Source of the DNA: Sulfurisphaera javensis
Lineage (GTDB): Archaea > Thermoproteota > Thermoprotei_A > Sulfolobales > Sulfolobaceae
Direction: 5' to 3'
DNA length: 64,000 bases
Assembly: GCF_041154675.1 (NCBI RefSeq)
Contig: NZ_AP031322.1
Coordinates: forward strand, 62,001-126,000
Shown here: piece by piece, positions 57,962-64,000 of the stretch
Position numbering within the stretch: the first letter of the stretch is position 1
Layout: every line of letters begins with the position of its first letter
Translations under genes and position numbers: made by a program
The notes under the pieces: generated by a model
The model's database searches: none
Told to the model about the DNA's origin: nothing
Seen by the model: the letters and a program-made list of their open reading frames with translations, nothing else

Positions 57962-57968
57962 CCCTAAA
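57950..57968. promoter_or_regulatory. GC palindrome overlapping the int(N) start codon
   Basis: TTTAGGGG-ACA-CCCCTAAA is a perfect 8-3-8 palindrome containing the GTG start of int(N). A protein bound here would block int expression, so it is a possible operator of the former element; inference. Confidence 0.4.
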
Positions 57969-58188
57969 ACCCCACTCCTAATTTTACGTTTGCCAATTTT
58001 AATTTATAAGCTATTGGCAACCCGTAAAAGTTGCCATTCAAATACGTTAAATTGAAAGAAATCGGCAAAAAATCCTTACTAGTAAGAAAAAATGTCTTTT
58101 TATCACGCTTATAACATAAAATCAGGCCTCCATCTTTATCAGAAATAATAGTATATATGTAATATTTAGTATAGGAGTAGGAATACAT
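57964..58188 (-). CDS. Small ORF upstream of int(N), possibly element-derived
   Basis: 74 residues on the same strand as int(N), ending 2 bases before its GTG. It is rich in Tyr, Lys and Phe ([18 protein letters not shown], then [20 protein letters not shown]), beta-like, and without recognised relatives. The arrangement of a small gene directly upstream of the integrase would fit a virus or plasmid gene. It overlaps a plus-strand remnant, so only one of the two is likely real. Confidence 0.35.
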   Translation of the reverse strand: MYSYSYTKYYIYTIISDKDGGLILCYKRDKKTFFLTSKDFLPISFNLTYLNGNFYGLPIAYKLKLANVKLGVGF

Positions 58189-58467
58189 GTTGATAATAAA
58201 TACTATGTAGCTTATGCCACTTTTCCAGGATTGTATCTTGCAAGTGTAGTGTACGTTACTCCTACAACAACTACGACAACGTCAACAACACCACCTACTT
58301 CTACAACTACCACAACGACACACACTGCAACAACACAATCTACTACAAAAAGTCCAACAACCTCAGCCCCATCTACTACAACCTCTCCATCCACATTACC
58401 AATAGTAGCAGTTATAATAATTCTTGTAATAGTAGTTTTAATGATAGTATTCTTAAAGAAAAAATGA
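58120..58467 (+). pseudogene. C-terminal stalk and anchor of a lost surface protein
   Basis: An open frame of about 115 residues without a credible start (it opens right after a TAA at 58117). A short beta-like segment (VDNKYYVAYATFPGLYLAS) is followed by a nearly pure Thr/Ser/Pro stalk and a C-terminal helix (LPIVAVIIILVIVVLMIVFL) with KKK end. This is the tail of a stalked surface protein whose outer domain is missing, perhaps cut off by the integrated element. Confidence 0.55.
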
Positions 58468-58539
58468 AATAAGCATTTTCTTTTTTGTAATTTCAAACTT
58501 AGAAATTGAAAAATGGCAATTTTTTCTCCCTTTCAAAAA

Positions 58540-58549
58540 CTTTATAATA
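58540..58549 (+). promoter_or_regulatory. TATA box of stalked surface protein B
   Basis: CTTTATAATA lies 20-30 bases before the ATG at 58570. This decides the start: the upstream ATG at 58513 would be inside or before the promoter. The mRNA is probably leaderless. Confidence 0.5.
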
Positions 58550-58569
58550 TTCTCCCCCTACTCTACCCT

Positions 58570-60357
58570 ATGAAAAAAAGTCTAATCATATTAGCAATCT
58601 TACTTTTACCATTCCTAATTATTCCAACAACTTCATCTCAAGCACCTTCAAGTGAAACCTTTGTTTTTTCAAACTTTAACACTACTTATGTTGGTTTATA
58701 TCTAAATATGACTCATCACGGATTTTTAACTTCACAATCTCAAAGTTTTATTTTAGGAATACTTAATGTGAGTAACTACACTGTGGAGTACTCAAACTAT
58801 TTACCAACTACAATAACATACAGTGAGGGTATAAACACTTGGCTAATAACATTCTCTTCCCTCAATACATTCAGCGGAAATATTGAAGTTGATGTTACAA
58901 ACGGTGTTGAAATTCAAGTTACATCACAAATTCCAAATTTAGTAAGAGTGATAAGCGTTAGTGGAAAATTTGCTACAGTAATTTGGGCAGGAATTTACAC
59001 ACCAGGTGAAACTATAAAGGGTTATGGGTTTATTAACGGAACCGGAGATTTAATCTTACAATTTGCTAACGGTTCAGCTTTATATAACTTAACAATTCCA
59101 GTAGAAGAGAACTACAGTAATGTCATTTACGAGTCAATAAATCTCTACGAGATAGAGAATGTAATAAACATATATTCATCATCTTCATCTTCACTATCAT
59201 ATTCTTTAGCTTTACCTCACAGATACATGGGTTTCAAGACGTCATTACACGTAAGTAATGAAACAGCAAAGATGATAGAAAAATATAATAACACAGTACT
59301 TGATATATACTCAACTCAAACTCCTGCAATAATGTGGGGCGGTAGTGTTGAATCGTTATTCTTCACCAGCGTTCTAGTAAACCTAACTTTCCTTAATGAG
59401 ATGTATCAATTTTATCACATGTTTAAGGCTAACGTTAACGTTTCTGGTTATATAGCTGTAGGTTATGGGATTAACGGAAGTAAAGTAGGTGGTATTATAG
59501 ATTTATATGCAAATGGCTATGCTAACGTGACAGTAAGAAATTCATTTATGACATCTGAAATGAGCGGTTATGCTACAATATCTCCATTTTACTCACTATT
59601 TGCATTAGAAATTTACACTAAGCCCTCTCAATTAGTTACAGTCAAACAAGTTTTCATTCACGGATTAGAAGTTTTTGTTGGAGTAACACAAAATGGAAGT
59701 ATAGTAAGTACTGAGCATATAATGTTTACTCACGAGGTTTACCAAGGAAAACTTATGTTAATAGGAAATTCAACACTTAACTCTTACCTAGTTTTATTTA
59801 ACAACAATAGCATATACAACGTTTCAGTAGGACAAGTTGTTGAGGAAAACAATGTAACTGTAAATTACAATTCAACACTGCATTATGCTGAGGTAATTTA
59901 CGTTTTATATGTTGGTAATTACACAGTCTTCAATGTAAGTGTACATGGAGTAGTTATTGCTGTATTAAATGCAAATATGCAACCAATAAATTCTGAAGAT
60001 TACTTCATGGTAGGGAGTAACTTGACAATTTTTGCTGACCCAACATCAACTTACTATGTGGTTTATCAACAAACCGTACCAACGACAACAACTAGCACAA
60101 CAACAATAAGCTCTACAACCACTACATCTAGTACTACATCATCTACAACAACCACCTCGACCACTACTTCTACAACCACTACAAGTTCAACATCTTCTGT
60201 AATACCTAGCACCTCCTCAACTATACCAACATCTCCTCCTACCTCGTCAACACCTCCTTCCTCTACTTCGACATCGACTTCATATCTAACACCAATAATA
60301 GCTATTGTTATCGTAGTAGTAATAATTATAGCTGCTGTTGTAATATTGAAAAGATAA
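58570..60357 (+). CDS. Stalked surface protein B (paralog of the gene at 52924)
   Basis: About 595 residues. Signal peptide MKKSLIILAILLLPFLIIP, a beta-rich outer region dense in N-x-S/T sites, a Thr/Ser stalk of about 75 residues and a C-terminal anchor (PIIAIVIVVVIIIAAVVIL) with KR end. Shared blocks with surface protein A in the same order: ITFSSLNTFSG, SQIPNLVRVI, VIWAGI, NGTGDLILQFANGS and, before the stalk, ADPTSTYYVVY ([11 protein letters not shown] in A). Likely a member of a Sulfolobales family of S-layer-associated glycoproteins. It may lie inside or beside the integrated element. Confidence 0.75.
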   Translation: MKKSLIILAILLLPFLIIPTTSSQAPSSETFVFSNFNTTYVGLYLNMTHHGFLTSQSQSFILGILNVSNYTVEYSNYLPTTITYSEGINTWLITFSSLNTFSGNIEVDVTNGVEIQVTSQIPNLVRVISVSGKFATVIWAGIYTPGETIKGYGFINGTGDLILQFANGSALYNLTIPVEENYSNVIYESINLYEIENVINIYSSSSSSLSYSLALPHRYMGFKTSLHVSNETAKMIEKYNNTVLDIYSTQTPAIMWGGSVESLFFTSVLVNLTFLNEMYQFYHMFKANVNVSGYIAVGYGINGSKVGGIIDLYANGYANVTVRNSFMTSEMSGYATISPFYSLFALEIYTKPSQLVTVKQVFIHGLEVFVGVTQNGSIVSTEHIMFTHEVYQGKLMLIGNSTLNSYLVLFNNNSIYNVSVGQVVEENNVTVNYNSTLHYAEVIYVLYVGNYTVFNVSVHGVVIAVLNANMQPINSEDYFMVGSNLTIFADPTSTYYVVYQQTVPTTTTSTTTISSTTTTSSTTSSTTTTSTTTSTTTTSSTSSVIPSTSSTIPTSPPTSSTPPSSTSTSTSYLTPIIAIVIVVVIIIAAVVILKR

Positions 60358-60769
60358 AGTGATGAAAACCTCTGGTCTCTGAAAAAGTAACTAGAAAGCA
60401 TAATAATGCTAAAATAATTGAAGGTGATGCATTCAAATCAGGTAATTATTGGAAAAGAATCAGAGAACGTTTATTACAAACACTTAAATAAACTCAAATT
60501 TTTTAGTTTTGTTCAAAAGATTTTTGACCTTTCCTTCAACACTTCTTTAGGATAGGGAATTGAGAACAGATGTTTTTAAACGCGATTTAATTGAGTCCTA
60601 TCGACCAGGCTATGTTTACTCCTAAATGCTGTTGATCACGTTGCATATAATCCAAAATAACAACCATAAATGTCCATCTCTATAAAATTTTCATAAGTGT
60701 ACATTCTGTCGCTATAAAAAAGGGACTGTCTACTCTTGTAATTTAAATTAGATCGAACGCGGAATATGT
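60358..60769 (+). pseudogene. Gene-poor stretch with a coding remnant
   Basis: After the surface protein gene, one plus-strand frame reads TRKHNNAKIIEGDAFKSGNY followed by WKRIRERLLQTLK and a stop at 60489-60491, without a start. It looks like the C-terminal end of a larger enzyme, perhaps a transposase or another mobile-element protein; identity unknown. The rest (60492-60769) shows no coding sense, only a GATAGG/CCTATC pair about 50 bases apart. Confidence 0.35.
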
Positions 60770-61813
60770 TTATTCCAATTTACTCATTAACTCCTTAACC
60801 TTTTCTGCATGATTTTTCCAATGAAGAGACTTAGCTATTTCCCAAGAGTTTTTACTAAACTCCCTCCTTAAGTTATCGTCATTAAGGATCTCATTTATTT
60901 TGTCAACCGCTTCAGTCCAATCTTTAACAACAAAACCATTATCCTTAATTAACTCCTTACTCCCTAAGCCATCATTAACAATAACAGGCATTCCACTTGC
61001 CATTGCTTCCAAAACTCCTAAGCCAGGACCCTTTTCATGATAACCAAACCTTATAAAAACAGAAGCCCTATCGTAAAGCTTTTGCAAATCCCCCTCTGGC
61101 AAAGGACCAGTAACCATGACTTCTGGATATTTTCTCTTGAACTCATTCATCAGAGTATCATCAACCCATGAACCAGCCATAATTATTTTACCTTTAATCC
61201 TTTTCGCAATCTCACCATAAATTTCTGGCTTCCTTCCCTTATCCCAAAGAGAAACTGTTAAAACAATGTTTTCCCTTTCAACGTTTATTTTATCTTTAGG
61301 ATAACATCCTGGATAAACAACCTCAGATGAAAAACCATGTTCTTCCATAATTTTCTTGTTCCAGTAACTATTTGTTATGATTATTTTACTCTCTTTTAAA
61401 ATCTTTTTCTCTAGCATCTTGGGAAAAGTCCACTTTACTCCTTGATTATCTAAAGAAGTCTCATGAATGTAAACAGCATAATCCTCTCCATAAGACTTTT
61501 TCCTCAAATACCCAGTTAATCCGGCAAATTGATCATGAAAAAGAGAAGGTCCTTTAATCAAATCCTTAGCATTAATTATCCTATCAAGATCTACAGTTGC
61601 CTCACTCCCTCTTTGTTTAGCATAGATAGAAGTTAGAAAAGTATAAATCCATTTAGGCTTACCTTCAAATAGTACTTGAAGATCCACGTTAGAAAGGTCA
61701 TAATTTGTCTTTTCCCTTCTATAAACAATAAGCTTTGCTGGAATAAGTTTAGCCTCTTCCAAAGCAACTCTAGTAACCCCACCTTTCCAAAGAATCCTTA
61801 AAACAATATTCAC
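60770..61813 (-). CDS. Glycosyltransferase family 4
   Basis: 347 residues, GT-B fold. The C-terminal nucleotide-sugar-binding half has GIIMAGSW-like strands (KGKIIMAGSW), GPLPEGDLQKLYDRASVFIR and the family signature GLGVLEAMASGMPVIV with the conserved Glu. The N-terminal acceptor half includes KWTFPKMLEKKILKESKIII. Such enzymes build N-glycans or exopolysaccharides; given the many glycosylated surface proteins nearby, a role in protein N-glycosylation is plausible. Start codon GTG. Confidence 0.85.
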   Translation of the reverse strand: MNIVLRILWKGGVTRVALEEAKLIPAKLIVYRREKTNYDLSNVDLQVLFEGKPKWIYTFLTSIYAKQRGSEATVDLDRIINAKDLIKGPSLFHDQFAGLTGYLRKKSYGEDYAVYIHETSLDNQGVKWTFPKMLEKKILKESKIIITNSYWNKKIMEEHGFSSEVVYPGCYPKDKINVERENIVLTVSLWDKGRKPEIYGEIAKRIKGKIIMAGSWVDDTLMNEFKRKYPEVMVTGPLPEGDLQKLYDRASVFIRFGYHEKGPGLGVLEAMASGMPVIVNDGLGSKELIKDNGFVVKDWTEAVDKINEILNDDNLRREFSKNSWEIAKSLHWKNHAEKVKELMSKLE

Positions 61814-62039
61814 TTGATAAACTTAGAACAAGAGATATATTTATTTTAGTTTAGTGTAGTTGATTAGAATACGTTAATAATGTCGTCAATTAGTATTTAT
61901 GAAGATTGAAAGAAAAAGATTTTAACTAGGTTGCAAAAATATTCTAAAAATAATTTATATCTTAATGATACTTATATAAGTACGCAAAATTTTTGGCAGA
62001 AAGATTTATTACTGAACGTTATGGATGCATTCGTGATTA

Positions 62040-64000
62040 CTACTTTTTAATCCATTGTAGCTTCCTCAGTTTTATTCCTATCAAAGCTAATCTTCTCTGA
62101 ACCTTATCTAAAACAAATCCTATTCCTATTGGCATTAAAATTGAAACTAAAGCATATGCATCATCCACCATTAATTTGCCTTGCAATGTATCATAAATAA
62201 CAATTCCTTTTCCTCCAGTATAATAAAGGTTAAAGTTCGATACGTTTTTTGGTTCGCCAAAATTAGATCTCCAAAATGGAGAATAAGCAAAAGTTAAGAA
62301 TACATATTTATAACTTGAAGGTGAAACTTGAATTTCAGTGTTTGAAATCCACTTATATTCAGCAGGCTTTAACACTTGAGTTAAATTCATAGAAGTTATT
62401 GAGATATTATCAACGTTTGTATAAAAAACATAAGAGGAGTTTAAGTTAACCTTATATAAATACAAAGGACCAAAAGCCTTAACGAATTGGAATAAATGAT
62501 ACTTTTCTCCTAACAGATTTAGATTTGTTATGTAAGGTTTTATAGGCAAATAAAGTATTCTAATGAAAGAGATATTAGTCCCTGCATCACCTTCTATTAC
62601 AATATATTTTACGTTTAATAAATAAAGTATATTTGTTATAACCACAATTGAGCCTTTAAATGCTGGATCAGATAAGTTAATAAAGTAAAGTAAATAATTT
62701 AATTTATAGTAATCAGAATAGAAATAATAACCAGAATAAATACCTCCAACTATTACTGGATGTTTTGAATAGTAAAGATAAATGTTATTTCCATAATACC
62801 AAGATGTGGAATACCACCCATAACAAACTGTAGGGAAAACAGCAATAGTGAAATCTCCTTGTTGAGAATTCAAATACTGAATCAATTCAAGGTAATAATT
62901 AGGAACAGATATTCTTTCAGAAAGCGAACCGCTAGCCACGGGGAAATTAAAGATGATAAAAATTAACAAAAGCAAAGCAAATACTTCCCTTCTATATTTG
63001 TTTGGAATAACAGATGGTATTAGGAGAGAGAGAAATAAGCCAGCAAAAGTCTCAGTTGCGAATTGTGTAGTCCTTAACACTGCAAAGAAACCGTTAGTTA
63101 AAACAGCTTCCTTTACAAGAGGATAAAATGGCGTATAAATTACAGAATCAAATCCAACAATTATGATTAGTAGAAGGGAAAAGAATTTCAAATCTTTGTT
63201 TTTAGCAAAGATAAAAGAAAGTAAGACGATAAAAGAAACTAAGACGATAAACAACAAATTGTAAGAAATAGGAGTAACACTAGGCATAAGGGAAGAAAAA
63301 GATTCTATTAATGGAGTTGAGGATTCATGAATTATTTCAGCTAATGATGAATTTGTAATATTAGAAAAGTGAGGAATTTGAACAGATGCATATGGTAAAA
63401 CCCAGTAAAGTTGCGAAACTGTGTAAAACAGAATTATTAAGATAGCGTGAAATATCCTTTTCCTTAGAAAGTAAATAGTAAGTAATGTAAAACCTAACCA
63501 AGCAATGGGGAAAATCTCTCCAGATGAGGCTAATAAATAAGTAATGATTACAGTAACTATTGGAAAACCTACCTTATTTGATATCTCATTCTCACCGTAT
63601 AACATTAAATAATAGGTTAGTAACGGTAAGAGAAAATAAATAATAGTTTGACTCCAAAATATGTAAGGTGCTTCAATAAATCCCTCATAAATATACCAGT
63701 TAGTTAAGTAAATTATTAAAGATAGAAGAGAGGAAAGATAAGAATAATATCTTAAAGCTAATTTAAATAAAAAGACAGAACCTATAATTGTCAGTATGGT
63801 AGATAACACTTCTTCTCCCAAATTACCTAGAAAGGAAAAAGGAACAAAGATTAAGTTCACCCATGCAGTAGATGGAACCACTGGAACAAAACCATATGGA
63901 TAATTTGTGTAAGCCGTTAAAACCCCTTGAATAAGATAATTTACGTTAACACCATTAGCCAATAAAATACCTTGATCACCAGCGTAAATAGGCAAACCCC
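62040..64000 (-). CDS. Large multi-pass membrane protein, glycosyltransferase-like (5' end outside window)
   Basis: At least 653 residues; the frame continues past the right edge. About eleven to thirteen membrane helices in the first 380 residues, a long outer domain with YNKL/N-x-S sites (about 385-610) and a last helix. Tandem long helices with aromatic loops, then a soluble outer part, are typical of polyprenyl-phosphate-dependent glycosyltransferases (GT-C) and of AglB-like or YfhO-like proteins. No clear catalytic motif is visible in the part present. It is next to a GT4 gene on the same strand, which supports a glycosylation role. Confidence 0.6.
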   Translation of the reverse strand, partial: GLPIYAGDQGILLANGVNVNYLIQGVLTAYTNYPYGFVPVVPSTAWVNLIFVPFSFLGNLGEEVLSTILTIIGSVFLFKLALRYYSYLSSLLSLIIYLTNWYIYEGFIEAPYIFWSQTIIYFLLPLLTYYLMLYGENEISNKVGFPIVTVIITYLLASSGEIFPIAWLGFTLLTIYFLRKRIFHAILIILFYTVSQLYWVLPYASVQIPHFSNITNSSLAEIIHESSTPLIESFSSLMPSVTPISYNLLFIVLVSFIVLLSFIFAKNKDLKFFSLLLIIIVGFDSVIYTPFYPLVKEAVLTNGFFAVLRTTQFATETFAGLFLSLLIPSVIPNKYRREVFALLLLIFIIFNFPVASGSLSERISVPNYYLELIQYLNSQQGDFTIAVFPTVCYGWYSTSWYYGNNIYLYYSKHPVIVGGIYSGYYFYSDYYKLNYLLYFINLSDPAFKGSIVVITNILYLLNVKYIVIEGDAGTNISFIRILYLPIKPYITNLNLLGEKYHLFQFVKAFGPLYLYKVNLNSSYVFYTNVDNISITSMNLTQVLKPAEYKWISNTEIQVSPSSYKYVFLTFAYSPFWRSNFGEPKNVSNFNLYYTGGKGIVIYDTLQGKLMVDDAYALVSILMPIGIGFVLDKVQRRLALIGIKLRKLQWIKK

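Noticed and set aside
60360-60390. C/D-box guide RNA after the surface protein (GTGATGA then CTGA 13 bases later)
   Set aside because: No second C'/D pair at the required spacing follows, and the words occur inside an AT-rich remnant.
60066-60401. Val-rich minus-strand frame opposite the Thr stalk
   Set aside because: Antisense of ACA/ACT-rich Thr codons always gives long Val/Glu frames; not a gene. The same holds for 58212-58496.
57771-64000. Right attachment site (copy of the tRNA-Gly 3' half)
   Set aside because: Read through for the T-arm sequence; no second copy was found, so no attR is annotated.

Overview
The window looks like a chromosomal stretch of a thermoacidophilic archaeon of the order Sulfolobales, most likely Sulfurisphaera or a close relative. 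The evidence is an AT-rich genome; many genes with a TATA-like box about 25-30 bp before the start codon and no leader; a cbsA-cbsB-soxL2-soxN-odsN respiratory cluster; 4-hydroxybutyryl-CoA dehydratase (3-hydroxypropionate/4-hydroxybutyrate CO2 fixation cycle); an XPB-Bax1 gene pair; DUF973 proteins; and an Hsp20 that, from memory, is almost the same as Hsp14.0 of S. tokodaii. The species is inference; no database was searched.

Left part (1-23.3 kb): the end of an unknown gene, a structured and GC-richer stretch that may be an RNA gene, pyruvate kinase with an upstream conserved gene, a ferritin-like di-iron protein, a nucleotidyltransferase with a small partner ORF, a methyltransferase, and a compact run of HypE/AIR-synthase-like protein, ThiS/MoaD-like sulfur carrier, HEAT-like repeat protein and FAD oxidoreductase. 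The repair pair xpb/bax1 follows, divergently transcribed, with two small unknown genes behind bax1. Next come an archaeo-eukaryotic-primase-like protein, a tandem-HTH Lrp-like regulator, DMT and MFS transporters, a NiCoT-like metal transporter and an Opp/Dpp-type ABC importer. Both ATPase subunits of that importer have lost the catalytic motifs. An M32 carboxypeptidase ends the section.

Middle (23.4-46.8 kb): a large MMPL/RND protein, a UbiB-type kinase, Hsp20, a LutA-LutB pair for lactate oxidation, a stalked beta-propeller surface protein, two DUF973 membrane proteins (one broken by a frameshift), the 4-hydroxybutyryl-CoA dehydratase, an amino-acid permease, and the bc1-like respiratory cluster. 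The three promoters of this cluster (cbsA, soxL2, soxN) each carry the same 9-bp word AGTCCAACG 7-9 bp before the TATA-like element. This is a candidate shared regulatory site and it also decides the cbsA start codon. A Cys-containing protein is transcribed away from cbsA across a 13-bp palindrome.

Right part (46.8-64 kb): small Sulfolobales-type unknown genes, an MFS drug exporter, an ABC ATPase with a membrane protein, and a second MMPL transporter lying between two paralogous stalked surface proteins. A tRNA-Gly(GCC) gene sits here. Its 3' end is overlapped by the decayed N-terminal piece of an SSV-type (fusellovirus) integrase, so it is a footprint of an integrated element, surrounded by other gene remnants. 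A glycosyltransferase and a large membrane protein cut by the window edge finish the window. No CRISPR array, rRNA or intact insertion sequence was seen.
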